Assembly: GCA_016802295.1 (NCBI GenBank)
Contig: JAESIW010000200.1
Location: 2,912,701 to 2,976,700, forward strand
Source of the DNA: Brachionus rotundiformis
Taxonomy: Eukaryota; Rotifera; Eurotatoria; Ploima; Brachionidae
DNA: 64,000 nt
Direction: 5' to 3'
How positions within the stretch are numbered: the stretch's first letter is position 1; each line of letters begins with the position of its first letter. Positions 23,843 through 36,813 of the stretch are shown here, in pieces. The notes under the pieces were generated by a model that saw only the letters and a list, made by a program, of their open reading frames with translations, did not search any database and was not told the DNA's origin. The position numbers were made by a program, and so were the translations under genes.

Positions 23843-26800
23843 TTTTTTTTCAATTATTCCAAGGAAGCGATGAGATAACAAAAAAAATGTTCTAAAAATG
23901 TCGCTCGGGATTCAAAACCAAAATAAATCAAATGGCTTGATATATTTTTTCTTTTATATTATTTGCTTATAAATAGTTTAAATTTAAATTTAATTGATTT
24001 GTAGTGATATTTCGTATATCGAAATTGTATTAAAGACTTGTTTAATTGTAAAAATTTGATTATTTTTTTACAATTAGAAGGCGATAAGTTCACTTCATAG
24101 AAAAAGCCTTTGGCAAAGTGAGATGAGTCAATGTAACTTTTGGGTCTAATGTTGTCAAGTAGAAGGCGTATGAGTCAATTTAAGTCGTGTTGAGCTCGGC
24201 AGTACTCTCGGCAACCAAAGCAGCAAATTGTTTGATTAATAAAGTATTTTTGTTGATTAATTTTTAATGAATTAAATTCCATAAAATTATTGTTTTGTGC
24301 GTGCGTTTCAGCGGATAACTAAATGGTAAAAAAAGGGATTAGCCAGAAATATTTTTTAAGTTTTTAATAAAATGAATAAACTTTATTCTCTATTAAAAAG
24401 AATGATAAAAATTTCGCTTTCGTGCCTATATTTTTAGTATAACTTTTGAAATTAAATTTTAAAAAATTTATATTTGTTTTAAACCTCAATGAAGAAAAAA
24501 ACACAAACCAACTTTGTTTTGAAAAATAAAATTTTAATTTTTAGTCTAAAATTGAGTTTTGCGGCCCTTAAAATAAGAAATTGTGCACAATTTCTACCAA
24601 GTTAGATAAATTATTTCATACCTGAACAGACCAACTCCAACTAAAACAGCGATATAATGGTTAGAACAAAAATGCACAATACCATGCAAAAAAATTATGC
24701 TTTTTCATACAATAAGCCCTAAATTTTAATCAGTTCTATGCTAAACTAAAGACTAAAAATAAATTAATCTTTCTTGTTGGTTGCAAACAAGCTATATTAA
24801 ATTAAAAATTTATATATACTCATATTGAATATGTTTTTTTTGTTCTAAATTATTTATTTTACTCAAAAATTATGAAAATAGTCGGCTAGGCCGCAGATTT
24901 ATTTGGCGACAGATCTAACTTAACGAATGTTCTAGTTTTTATCGGGCTAAAGTACAGCCAAAATCAAATCCTAATTGCGACATAAGATTTAGATACCCCA
25001 AAGCTTATCTATCAAAATATGATACGTCTGCATTGAATTTAATATATTATAATAATTTGGCTTAAAAATATGCAAACAATGTGATGCAATAATTTTGAAA
25101 ATCAGCAAAAAAATTTGGAAAAATTGCTTTAAAAGAAACTAGATTGCACCACCTTTATAAATCAGCCTTAAACAATATTTTTTATTAAAACCCTTTTTAA
25201 AATGTTATAGGGCAAACATAATGTTGGCTAAAAATCAGATAAGCCTAATAAATTGACGTAATTTTGATAAGAAAATAAAATTCTAAATCGAATAACGAAA
25301 AATTTAAAAACATTAAAACAAAAATTTGATAAAAAAAAACAATTTTTTTTTCATAAAGGTAAACTTTTATTGTCATTCTTGAATATTTAAACAAAATTTT
25401 TGAGAAAAAAAATATGTAGGCACGTTAAATATTTTTTTTCTGTATGTTCATCAAATTTTACCCCAAAATAATTGAATAAAAAAATACTTACATTAAGTTT
25501 CATATTAAGATAAGTATATCATTAATATAAATCATTAATTATATTCCAACAAAAAAAAGCTCTAAAATAATTATTTCTCTTTTTTATTATTGAAAAAAAA
25601 AACAATTAACTTAGCTGTTTTTATACTTTGTTCAATATTGGCTTGAGTATTTTTTTAAATCTAAAATTAAAATAATTAGTAAATTCATAAATTAGAAAAA
25701 AAAATAGAAAAATTAAATAACAATCTAAACCATGTGTAAAGTAAATAAAAAAAGATAACATTTTTTTCTGGAAGCGTCTCGAAAAGTGCATAGAAACGAA
25801 TTTTAATTCTAATGTCTAGCAAGTGTTTTTTATATTATTATGATATTTAAAAAAAAAAGCATGAATTTAAGTTATGTAATTGAACATAAAAAAACAACAT
25901 TGGCAGTCATACTAAATTATAATTTATATTACTAAAACAATCATGTTTTTGAAAATGAGAATAGTATTTAGACCTTTGTAAATTTTTCTCAATTAAAATT
26001 TTTAATAAAAAATTCTTAACAATAATCAACAAAACTAAGTTGTAATTAAATTATAATAGAATTTAGCAAGCATAATTTTAAAGCTAGTTTATCTTATATA
26101 AAATATTTTGGTCAAGTGTAAATACCAGAATAAACAGAACTACTTAGTAGATTTTAAAAGTTTTTACTTAAGTTTTTTAAAGTTTTTTTGAGCTGATTAG
26201 CTTCATTTTAAATTTGAATACATTGCTCATTTATTTAAAGCCCATATAACAGAGAACAAGAAAAATAATTATCTGCTTTTTGCTACAAATTTTTGATAAT
26301 TTTAATTTACTGAGGCTTTATTTGATAAATTTTAATTACAAATTATGTTACATAATGAAAGAGGCTTTTTTCCTTACAACCTTTTTTCATCAATTTAAAA
26401 ATAATCAGTTTCCTCTCCGCAAAATCTTAATAACACATCTAAATTTCGTTTCGATTTTCGATTTATTAATAAATACAATTAAATTAATTTCTTGTGACGC
26501 TTTAAAAAAATTAAACATAATCACTGTGATTAGAATAATGTAAAAAAAAAGCGAATCCAAAAAATTTACCTTACATTAATAGTATTTTATAAAAGTTTAT
26601 TGTTTTTAGAACAATTGGTTAAGTAATATTCACCTTAAGAAAAATGTCACGATTTTTTTGTTGGTTTAAGACTTGTTCTATAGCTGAATTTTAAATTTTA
26701 CTTTTTAATTTTTATTCGTTGAAGCCAAAAATAAAGAATGAAAAATAAAAAAAAATTTACCCACGAGTATCAAACAAACATTTTTTAAAAATAATCTTGT

Positions 26801-29612
26801 CTGAGTATGTGGAACTTTTTTACATTAGCGAAACAAATAAATTTTTTTATGACGAAGAACATCTTCTAATTATTAATCTAACTTTACTAAAATGAAAAAA
26901 ATATTTTCATTGCTTAAAATTTTGAGAGTCTAAAACGCCTCGTATTTAAGCTAAGATAAATGTTAAGCATACGAATGGTTACACTAAACCAAAGAGTAGT
27001 AGAGATAAGCTTTTTAGTTTATTTGGGATTTGCTAAAAGCCAAAATGGGTGTAGAGAAATTTTCAGTGCGCATTAAGAACCAAAATTAGCTTGAAATTGT
27101 GATCTTAAATTAAATTCGATTATCATTTTTTATTTATTACAAAAAAATTTTAAAGTAAAACAGCACTGAAAATAAAATATACGAAATAAATTAATTATCT
27201 CATACTGAATATTTTTATTATTAATTTTTACAAAAATATCACTGATAGCTTAAGTCATAACATTCCGATAAAACAATCTGTTAACTTGTCAAATTCATCG
27301 AAATAAAATTAAACTAATGAGCAAATCGATAAATTTAAGCAATATTTTAATAGTCATGTTATTTGCTTTGAAATTTAGAGAAATAAAAAACTCAAGTTCT
27401 TAACATTTTAAAAATTTATCCTTTTTTTAGTGTAATTAAAAAAAAACAGCTAAAAATAGAAAAAAAAACACTTGATATACATTTATTTTTTATTAGATAA
27501 AACATTATTATATCATCTTGTGTCTTTACTTCAGTTTAAATTACTTGATGAACTAATAATCTAAATTAAAATGAGACATGAAAATATTTTAGATGAGACA
27601 TCAAAAAAATAATTTTATAATGATTCTTTCAGCTATCAATATATAATCGTTTGAGTGATTCATCTTTTAGGAAAAAAAATGATATTTATAAAATAACTTG
27701 CCAAGGTAATGTTTATATGTGGTAGCTATGGTAATATAAACAATTTTTTTTAGAAAAAAGTCTGATTAGAAGTTAGATAAAATTTCGAAAAATTAAATTA
27801 GATTTTTCCCCTTGATCGCTAATGACTGAGTTAAATTATTATTCATAACAATATTGGTTCATCATATTTATTTCTTCTGGTTCCTACGATCGATGTGCAT
27901 TTCTTATTCTAATATATTGTTTTTCTTCTAAAATTATGATTTTTAATCTCATTACATCTAAAGCTATTTTATTTATTCAATATTGCCTAGTCAATTAAAA
28001 TATTTAGTAAAGATTCAAAATAAAATACGATCTAACTAGCATTTATATTCTGTAATATCTCAATTTTTCAAATTATTGTGAAATTAATTAGTTTATTTTT
28101 TTCTAAGTGTGATTAATGTATAAAAAATTTTATCGTTATTCCAAAATGAGATGAAATTTTGAAGTTAGAGAATAATTTCCTTTTAAAGCTTTAATTAAAA
28201 TCATTAACATTTTTTCAAACAAAGGAATAAATCAATGTAATTATAAAGCTTAAATTTTTACCTTTAGATATGGATTAAACTTTTTGTTAAATTTTACCCA
28301 TTTATTTTATTTTGAAAAATGCTTCAATTTTCCCCAAGTTTTAACTAAAATAATTAAAATCAAACAATAGTTTTATTGATTTTTATAAGGAAAAAAAGAA
28401 AACACCAAATCGAACAATATTAATTATTGCCTATCATTTTTTTTATTTATCTTTAAAATGGAAAATTATTAGTATTCTGATTTGATTAAAAAAAATTTAC
28501 ATTTTTATAATGTAATAATTCTAAATCGAAAATAATGTTTGATTATGTAAAAAATAGCATTTTTATTGTTAGTATATTTTTCTCAAAATTTGGATATAAT
28601 TGTAATTATTCAAACCAAAGAACCGAAATTCGAACTCATCTTTTTCGAATATTACCATTTTAAATTTAAATTATAAAATAAATAAATTATTGATATCCTA
28701 TCTTAATATTATTTATATAAATTATTTAAAACATTAAAAATAAGAATGTAGAAATTTATTTTCTAAATCAAGCACTTTATAACAATAAACAAGAAAATCT
28801 TTATAAATCTTATTTTTTAAAACAAATTTGTTGCTTTTAAATATTTGTATAAATTTAGTATCTAGAATTCTAATTTTAATTAATTTTGATGATTAGACAA
28901 TGACGTCATGAAATTATAAACACCAAAATTAAATTTAGAAAGATGAACTTCCTCTTCATTTCATTAATTAACATTAAATCCGTATTAAAAAACGGTTATA
29001 AATCAATAATAAAAGGATAGTTTGTATCTTTATCAATTGTTATTTGTAAAGTAATAGATATTTTTGCATGAAAAATAAAATGAAAATAATACATTAAATA
29101 AGATAAGAAAAATAAATGCAATCTTACAAATTTATTTTAACTACCTTTGTTTAAGTATTAAAAAATATTTATTTTCAGCCTTGCTCAATACGAAACAATA
29201 ATCAAATAGAAGTGATTTATTATTATAATGTTTTTAAATGCATTGAATTATTTAAAACACAATATTAACTATCAATTAGGTTCAAATATTTTATCGTGAT
29301 TAGATTGAAAATTTATATAAATTAACATTCGATTATTAAAATAAAGTAAATAAATGCAACAATTAAAATAGTTTTTTTTATTTATTACCACAGAAATACT
29401 GATAAATTTTAAAGGAAAAATTGTCGGAGAAGAAGAGTTTAGTTATTGTTTGTCATAAATTAAGAAAAAATTTATATTATAGAATTAAGTTGTAATTAAT
29501 AGTCTGAGCTTTATCACCAAGATTAAACAAGTTTAATATCTAAATTTTATTTTAAAAAAATAGCATATAATTATCAATAAAGTTGAGTGTAATTTAAAAA
29601 AAAAAAATATAA
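23843..29612. other. AT-rich spacer between the two PTP4A genes
   Basis: About 5.8 kb. A GC-richer patch at 24080-24320, just upstream of copy 1, may contain its promoter or a non-coding first exon. The open frame at 26280-26543 is AT-driven hydrophobic sequence and not convincing. No third phosphatase copy or transposon was recognised. Confidence 0.55.
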
Positions 29613-30241
29613 TTAGATAATATTTTTCAAAAATCTTGTTAGAGAATTAATGGACTGGCGAATTTTTCGAGGATTTTTCCTTACAAATCGAATTTTCAGC
29701 TCATTTGAACTACGGCTATCGGTTCGTTTGGATCTAATAAGCTCTACTGCTTCATCATAACTCATTCCTAACTCCATTAGAGCCATGACCACCATTCCTG
29801 ATGTGCGACCAAGTCCACTCACACAATGAACAGATACACAGGTATTGGGATTTTGTCTAAATTTTTCCTTTAACAAAATCAACAGTTTTTCGCGAATCTC
29901 TGGCGTCGGAGTCTGTCCGTCTTGGAAGGCAGCATCCTAAATTCTGAAAAATTAAAATACTTTTGCTATTTTTATTTGAGAATTTACTTACAACAACTTT
30001 GATAAAATTTTCATCAAGATTTTTTTTGTCACATGATGAAAGGCAAACTCGAACATTGGCATTCAATTTGGTCAAGTCCTTAAAAATTATTTAATTAGGA
30101 AAAATTATAAATTATTTTAATTGCATATACTTCAATGTATTTTTCAACATTTTGGTCATGAGCTTTATCGTCAATTAAAAATCTCATGTTCTGGTATTTA
30201 ATGTCAATATTTTCTGTTTTGCGATAGCGATTTAGTAGCAT
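29613..30241 (-). CDS. Divergent PTP4A (PRL) paralogue without CaaX box
   Basis: Exons 30241-30131, 30078-29992 and 29936-29613 encode 173 residues. Exon 1 is exactly as long as that of the copy at 23220-23842 and both introns are in matching positions, so this is a duplicate. The catalytic Cys and Arg persist in HCVSGLGRTS, but the PRL-specific Ala after Arg is Thr. The second exon is two codons shorter (NANVRVC against NASVVVRVC), the acid loop is AAFQDG, and the C-terminus runs on as a basic tail (RFVRKNPRKIRQS) ending LKNII with no prenylation cysteine. The protein is probably soluble or held by its basic tail. The intact frame and splice sites argue against a pseudogene. Confidence 0.9.
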
Positions 30242-31058
30242 TTTATAAATTAAAAAAATCACACGTAGTATAAAAAGATAATAATAAAACTAATAAATCG
30301 AATATTAGAATTAGTTCGATTTTTCTTCAAATAGTTTGAATTTAAATTTAATTGACTTGTAACTGTATTTTGTATGGTTTGATTTTGAATTATTTATGTC
30401 ATTAAAAAGATTTTGCTTATTGGATTTTGATATCGGGCCTTCTAGTCAATCTGACAGTATCTGATTGATATTGGTCAAACAATTTTTCATCATATAAATC
30501 TAAAGAATTTTATGATAAGTAAAATTTTAGAAACAAAAATTTTTTAAATTCTTTAATAAACTTTAAAAAGGTAGACTGTTTCATTTTTAGACTAAGCATT
30601 AAAGAAATAAGAAATTCAAAGCTTTTTTATTTTTTATATGTGAAAAAGCAAATTTATAATAAACATGTATTTCTAATTTTGTAGAATATTGCGAAATTAT
30701 ATTTTTGGTATGAGTAAATTTTAATTTTAAAAAAATTTTGTTAATATATCATAAAATGCAAGATAATTTTTAATTTATTGTTATTTTGAATAGGAAAATA
30801 ATAATTAAAAATTAATTTAAAAATAGTCAAGTTAAATGATCATAATGTCTTTATGATTCCAATTTTTAAAATATTTTATTTTATTATGTAATCAAATATA
30901 AAATTTTTTAGTTTACCATCAAAACAACTTTTTAGAAATTAAATTTATTGATAAATGAATTTTAAAAAAAGCTTTATTTTTATAATTAACTATTTGGTCA
31001 TTGCAGCAATTGATCGAAATATTTTAATTTATCAACTCTCAATTTTATTTTCTTAAAT
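30242..31058. other. Intergenic AT-rich DNA upstream of PTP4A copy 2
   Basis: No coding potential seen. It presumably includes the promoter of the divergent phosphatase and ends at the target-site duplication of the transposon at 31067. Confidence 0.5.
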
Positions 31059-31066
31059 CTAAAAAC

Positions 31067-31673
31067 AGGTCTTTTCGACTATGTGATCCTCATGTCAACT
31101 AAATATGTGATCTTTGTCATCGTCCTGGGTTTGTGATCTGATATGATCACAATTTTTTTGATCACATTATCCAAGGATCACAAGTATTTTTCAATGATCA
31201 CACATACAAATTTCGAAACATAATTGATATAATATTTTTAAAACAATAATATATTTGAAGCTTGATTCTGAGAATGATCCAAATATTGATGTTTTAAACT
31301 CTTCTTTATCAAAATTACAATAAATACAGTAAAGCTAAGGTCAGATCAGTATAAAACCTTGGCTCCTTCGAGTTCTTCATGGTCTGAATTCGAGAACAAG
31401 CACTCAAATGGTGTCCTCACTCAAATTGTTCTTTGTGTGGTTCCTTAATGAAAAATTAAAGAGGACTTAAATTCCGTAAAGCAAAAAATCATTTATTTCA
31501 ATCAATTTGATTATTTTTTTCTTGATTGATTTAGTTTGAATTTTTTTTAGTTTTTTTTTAAGTTCACCAAAAATTTAATAGCACATTTTTTCAATAGAAG
31601 AGATCACAAACCCAGCAAGATGACAAAGATCACATATTTAGTGAGCATGAAGATCACATAGTCGTCAAGACTC
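31067..31673. mobile_element. Non-autonomous TIR DNA transposon (MITE-like) with 8-bp target-site duplication
   Basis: Imperfect terminal inverted repeats of about 72 bp (31068-31139 and 31601-31674, roughly 90% identical by eye) share CGACTATGTGATC and AAATATGTGATCTTTGTCAT. The 8-bp direct repeat CTAAAAAC flanks it exactly (31059-31066 and 31674-31681), as expected for a target-site duplication. The interior has no open frame, so it depends on a transposase encoded elsewhere. GATCACA motifs recur in the left subterminal region, a pattern typical of transposase binding sites. An 8-bp duplication suggests hAT-type or a related superfamily, but the family is not certain. Confidence 0.85.
31068..31139 (+). 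repeat. Left terminal inverted repeat of the TIR element
   Basis: Matches the reverse complement of 31601-31674 with a few substitutions and one 2-nt indel. Confidence 0.9.
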
Positions 31674-31674
31674 C
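31601..31674 (-). repeat. Right terminal inverted repeat of the TIR element
   Basis: Reverse complement of the left repeat; its outer end abuts the second CTAAAAAC copy. Confidence 0.9.
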
Positions 31675-31681
31675 TAAAAAC

Positions 31682-33043
31682 TTTTTAAAACTTAAAAGCA
31701 CGATATGAGAAAAATAAATAAGAATTGACTTGTAAAATTAACTTGACTAATATTAAAAAAAAACAAGTTTTTCTTCAATAATATATAAAAAATTGATTAA
31801 ATACTGAACTCCCTGGTAACTTAGCTAATAGTGCAGCATAATCAAACCAGAGAACACGGTAAATACAACAAATAATAATTATTAACCATAACACAGATAA
31901 ACCTGTATATTACCATCTCACTATTATAAAAAACAAGCATCTGAGTATCTTGCTTAGAGGGTAAATTCTTGGTTAGAATTGTGCCAATGAATCTGACTCA
32001 AGCTTTTAATAATGTCAGGTCAAGTTAATCGAGTCTTTTGTAATATGAAAATTTTTTAATCAAATTGGTAGATTTTATTTTGACTTCTTATGTGTCCTTT
32101 AGATAGCTTCAACAAATAAGTCGTTTTTTAATGCTAAAGATTAGCTTTAGGTAAATAACTTTATATCTGAGCATTAAAATTTCTCAAAAATCAAACATTT
32201 TTTCGTGATTTTTAATCGATAATATTTTTTAAATGTTTGAAGCAATCTTACTGTATATTAAACTTTTTTTTAAATAAAAAGATTAAATTTATATAATGCA
32301 TAAAAGATTGATTAATATTAAAATCTGTCCTAAGATATGAAGATTTAAAATTTTTAAAAAAACAAGTCAATTGACTCGTTTGGTGCTTCTAGTGTTAAGT
32401 CATCAGATCTTAGCTTTTTTTGTAAGATTTCAGCTTTAAATTGGTTAAAAAAATACTTCAACATTAAAATCAAGGCAGCTAGATTTAAGAATTTGTAAAA
32501 AAACGTAGGAAATCTATGAAGGTGACCTGTACAAATAATAAATATAATATATAATTTTGAATTTTTTTTGGACGACTATTTTTTGTTTTGTATTTTATAA
32601 AAAACTTAAATTTAGACTAAATTTAAGCATTTTTTAAATATTTTTAGCCTTCTATATATCCAAAGGTATTTCTAGAATTCTGGAACATACTGTATTTTGA
32701 GAAAAAAAATGCTCTAGTGAAAACCAAAGTATCCAATATAAATCGAATAAATATTTACTTTTAAATCCACACGACATTTTAAATAGGAAATTTAAATATT
32801 ATTTCAAAGGAAATTGATAGCTTTGTACGACATGTTGGTAAAATATTTCGTAAACTATTTGTATATACTTGAAAAAACTCAAATATCTTTGAATTTGAAA
32901 AGGATATAAATAACTAAAACTTGTCACCGAAGTTTTCCTAAGACTAATTTTCAAATAGTAAGAACATTTTTATTCAAGTCCTCAGGTCAAATTATAAATA
33001 ATTTTTTTTACTATTTTAGTTTTTGAATACATGCATTTTAAAA
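31682..33043. other. Intergenic, upstream of the serine protease gene
   Basis: AT-rich. No exon, RNA gene or repeat supported. The end of the stretch should hold the protease promoter and 5' UTR. Confidence 0.5.
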
Positions 33044-34770
33044 ATGCCGGACAACCAAGTTCATAATGAATTTATTCTAAATCAAAATACACTGATGAAC
33101 AATACGAAAATAAATCAAATAAACGAAAATTCAAAAATTAAACACCTTATTGATAAAAATTTAATTGAAGAATATTTAAAGGAAATTTTAAGCAAAAAAA
33201 CAAAAAAAAAATTAATCTTCTTATTAATTATCATATCACTGATTTTCGTAGTACTATTTTTTTTGCTGGCTTTTGGTAAAATTAGAATAACCAATCTAAA
33301 CCAAAAATAATTTTCTTAATGTACCTTATTATTAAGTTCCATGTTCGTTGACTAGATGTCATTCAAAAGCAGTTTTATGTAGAAATAAGTTTTTTTATGC
33401 TGACTGTGTTTGTGAGTTTGGATATGCTGGCGATGGAAAAAAATTTTGTGATGGTTAAATTTACATGTTTAAAAAATAATTAAATATTTTAATTCTATAA
33501 ATAATTAGAATGTGGTTTATTTAGGAAAAAGCCAAATGCTAGAATTGTTGGTGGAGTCGAAGCTCTACCTGATAGCTGGCCCTCTACCGCCTTAATTATT
33601 GCAAGCTATAAAGCTGATGTGCCATTCAAAAGTATTTTCCATTTTATAAAGAAAACTTTTCTTTATCGCTTTTAGGAAAGATGATAACAGTGGAAGCAAG
33701 CTTTTTGTGTGGTGGAACTTTAATAAATAGAAAAAGTGCTTTTGAATAACATTTTAGCAAATCCAAATAGTTTTATTGAAGGTGTTCTGACCGCAGCTCA
33801 TTGTTTATTAAAAGAATTTGATTATGAATATAAAGGAAATACACTCAATGTTAAAGTTGTACCAAATAGATATTTTCCCACGCAAGAGTCAATCTACCGA
33901 GTTTACTTAGGGGTGCATGATAGGACAAATTTGCTTTCAGTCAATGAAACAGTTGACACAATTCCTGTTGAAAAAATAATAACTGTAAATTTTAATTTGT
34001 TTAATTAATTAATGAGTTTAATAAAAAAATATTTCAGCATGAAAATTTCAACGAAATTAAAGGTCTGAATGATATAACTATTCTTAAGTTATCCAAAGTG
34101 GTAAATTTAGACGAGGATACACAGATAGTAAATTAATTTAATTTTTAAAGTGAATATTGAATTTTTTTAAAGGCTTGTCTTCCAGATGCTAGATGGTCTA
34201 AGGATTTTCCGATTCCAGGAACTCCAGCATGGATTATGGGCTGGGGAAAAACAAGCGAAAATGGTCATGTACCATCATCTCTGCATAATTCAAAAATTAG
34301 TGTTTACCATAGCTCTACTTGTAATCGAGTTATTTATCATGACAGGACTACTTGGAAGAGTCTAATTTGTGCTGGTAAAGTGATTAAATATTTTTGATTA
34401 AATAAAGACTAAATTTATTGAAGGTGACTTGAGTGGTTTTAAAGATACGTGCCAAGGCGATTCGGGAGGATCTCTATTTGTCAAGTAATTTTTTTTGTTT
34501 TTAAATAAATTAATTAAAATTTATTTAAAGAGAAAAAGTAAATAACAAAACAAAGTATGTTAGTGCTGGAATAGGTAAAAGATATTTTTTTGGTTGATTG
34601 AAATTTTTAAATTTTTTTTTCAAGTTTCTTATGGTGAGGGATGTGGAAGAAGATCAAGACCAGGGTTTGTATTTTAAAATTCAAGAGATAGAAGTAAATA
34701 ATTTTTTTTTAGCCTTTATATGAGAAACATTTTTTATCTTGATTGGATTTATGAACACTCGAGATTTTAA
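33044..34770 (+). CDS. Type II transmembrane trypsin-like serine protease with EGF-like domain
   Basis: Eleven exons: 33044-33275, 33337-33453, 33509-33631, 33676-33735, 33782-33984, 34038-34127, 34173-34374, 34424-34484, 34531-34574, 34625-34664 and 34713-34770; 1,230 nt, 409 residues. A hydrophilic N-terminal cytoplasmic part precedes a Lys-flanked membrane helix (LIFLLIIISLIFVVLFFLLA), then an EGF-like module (CVCEFGYAGDGKKFC). The protease domain starts at the activation site ARIVGG, and the triad is His in LTAAHC, Asp in LNDITILKL and Ser in CQGDSGGS. The Asp six residues before the Ser (DTCQGDS) predicts cleavage after Lys or Arg. With no signal peptide it should sit as a type II protein with the protease outside the cell. 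The start ATG gives MPDNQVHN. Substrate unknown. Confidence 0.93.
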
Positions 34771-34891
34771 CTTACTAAAAGTTCAACAGACATTAACTGA
34801 AGTATTAGATTTTATATTCATTATCTTTTTTTTCAATTTGTTTCTTTCTTCTAAATAAAATTTTATTAAATCGATATTAAAAAATTGTTTT

Positions 34892-35893
34892 TTAGTCTTT
34901 TTTTAAATTTTGAATTGCTTTAATTTGTTCACCAAGTATGTCCAATTGACTTTTGAGTTGGTTAAAAGAGTAAACAGCCTCTTGAGCTTGGTAAAAACTC
35001 GATTTTTTAAAAATCCGTGAACCAGATGCTAAGAGACTTTTGACACTAAAAATATCTGAGCCCAAACTATTGACGGTGAACACGTCCGATGCCGATGAAT
35101 TGTTCAAGTTTTCACTTAGATCAAGAGAGCACCTCTCTTCAAGATCTGAATCGATTAGCTTTTTCCAATAAAACATGTTTTTGTTAATTACTATTCTTGT
35201 TTGATTTAATAGATGATTCAACATATCATCGGAAAAATTGTTAAATTGGCAATAGTTGAGTACTTGGTGCTCTTTACTTATGTCCAAAATGTCAAAATAA
35301 TTAATGCCTAAATTTAGACTCAATTTTTTACCAATTTTTCTTAAAAATTGTGCATTTTTACAGTAAGAGCATAGCTCAATTTCATCTATATTCTTTCCAT
35401 TTAGGACTAGACAAAAAACTTTTTGGTTCTTGACTACCAATTTTTCGATTAGTCGAATATAAATTTGATGCAAGTCATTCTCTATCAAAAGGTTGTCAAC
35501 TACAAAAAATGAGTATTTTCGGCTCAAAGCATCAATTATCAGTGTACGATTTTGAAAAAATATAATGGATCTTAAAAAAAAATAAATTGTAAATATTTGA
35601 GTAAGAATGGCTGTAGACCAGAATAGAAAATAAAAATTTGATTTGGAATAAACTATATTGTCTATCATAAATGAAAATAAAATGAAGCTTATAAATGCAA
35701 AAAGTAGATTTATGAAGCTCTTGATTCCAAGTCTGTATTTGAAAACAAATTTGAAAGAATCTGATTGAGTGAATGGATAAAATGGGTTTTTATCAGTTAA
35801 ATAAATTAATTTTGTTTCAGGTTCGATAAAATGTTTGATTTTAATTAGCTTTTTTTTAAATATATCAATTAAACAGTCCTCTTTAAGCGTCAT
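34892..35893 (-). CDS. TMEM249: TMEM249-like protein (CatSper channel-associated family)
   Basis: A single-exon frame of 333 residues, ATG at 35893. The first part carries NPFYPFTQSDSFKFVFKYRLG followed by two membrane helices (about residues 58-80 and 88-110). The next domain includes FFVVDNLLIENDLHQIYIRL, FCLVLNGKNIDEIELC and KLSLNLGINYFDIL; the layout and the NINYFD-like motif match my knowledge of TMEM249, a two-helix subunit of the sperm calcium channel complex CatSper. The roughly 100-residue Ser/Asn-rich tail with a final amphipathic helix looks like an extension. It is convergent with the protease gene (121 bp between stops) and divergent from the GH65 gene. The assignment rests on recall of the family pattern, not an alignment. 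Confidence 0.7.
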   Translation of the reverse strand: MTLKEDCLIDIFKKKLIKIKHFIEPETKLIYLTDKNPFYPFTQSDSFKFVFKYRLGIKSFINLLFAFISFILFSFMIDNIVYSKSNFYFLFWSTAILTQIFTIYFFLRSIIFFQNRTLIIDALSRKYSFFVVDNLLIENDLHQIYIRLIEKLVVKNQKVFCLVLNGKNIDEIELCSYCKNAQFLRKIGKKLSLNLGINYFDILDISKEHQVLNYCQFNNFSDDMLNHLLNQTRIVINKNMFYWKKLIDSDLEERCSLDLSENLNNSSASDVFTVNSLGSDIFSVKSLLASGSRIFKKSSFYQAQEAVYSFNQLKSQLDILGEQIKAIQNLKKD

Positions 35894-36813
35894 GACATTC
35901 TATGGGTTATCTGGACATCACATTCAAGCTATTATCCAAAGAGGTGCGCTTTATTTATTGAATTTTTTATTTTAAATTTAATTGCTATTTGATTGATGGT
36001 ATCCAAGCGAAATTGATAAAAAAAAAGTTATGAGCATTGTTTCTTAGGGTTAGTTTTCATCGATATAATTAAATTCCTAAAATTAAAACTTAAAAAATTA
36101 ACCTAAATCAATTTGAATATTTTAAATTGACTACTAGCGTAATAAAAAAATCACACGAACATTTTTTATAATATATTTCAAAAAATTTTATCTCATTTTT
36201 AAACTGCTTATCAATAATCAAAGGTATTAGGTGCAATAGTGACTTGAATGAAATCTCTTGAAATTAATTTCTTATTACAATTTAATTTTTTATCTAAATA
36301 ATTTAAACAAAGATAAAAAAGTAAACTAAAATGCTATAAATATTGAAACACAAACGGCTATCTTAAATTCAACTTAATTGTTTTAAATACCTGTATTTTG
36401 ATTAAATTTTAATTCAATGTTAATAATACTTAAAATAGTTCTATTGAATTTTTCTTCCTAATTCTGTCATTTATTCTAATTAATTATTTACAAATGAGAC
36501 CGATTTATTAGCTTGTCGAGCTATATTTTCACTAGCATACATTTTAAAATATGCTAAAGTATTGGTCTTTGTGATAATAAAAATAAAGATAAGCCCAGTA
36601 ATTAGAGATAAAACAAAATAAAAATTATGATTAAAAAATTTTTAAGTTGATTCATCGGCTTAACAGCAAATAAAACAAAAACTTATTACTAATTTTAAAT
36701 TTTTAAGGTCGGTCAATAAATTTAAAAACTTTTTAAATTTGAGTCACATTTTTTACTTAAGATAAATTTTTATAAAAACTTAAAAGAAACAATTTAATCG
36801 AAAAAAAACAAAT
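35894..36813. other. Divergent intergenic region, TMEM249-like and GH65 genes
   Basis: About 920 bp between two head-to-head starts, AT-rich, presumably holding both promoters. No specific site can be defended. Confidence 0.5.

Noticed and set aside
26280..26543. 87-codon open frame between PTP4A copies
   Set aside because: Hydrophobic composition is what T-rich DNA encodes by chance; no ATG context, domain or neighbour supports it.
28901..28908. Perfect CRE palindrome TGACGTCA
   Set aside because: One such 8-mer is not surprising in 64 kb, and it lies about 700 bp beyond the 3' end of a gene with no promoter nearby.
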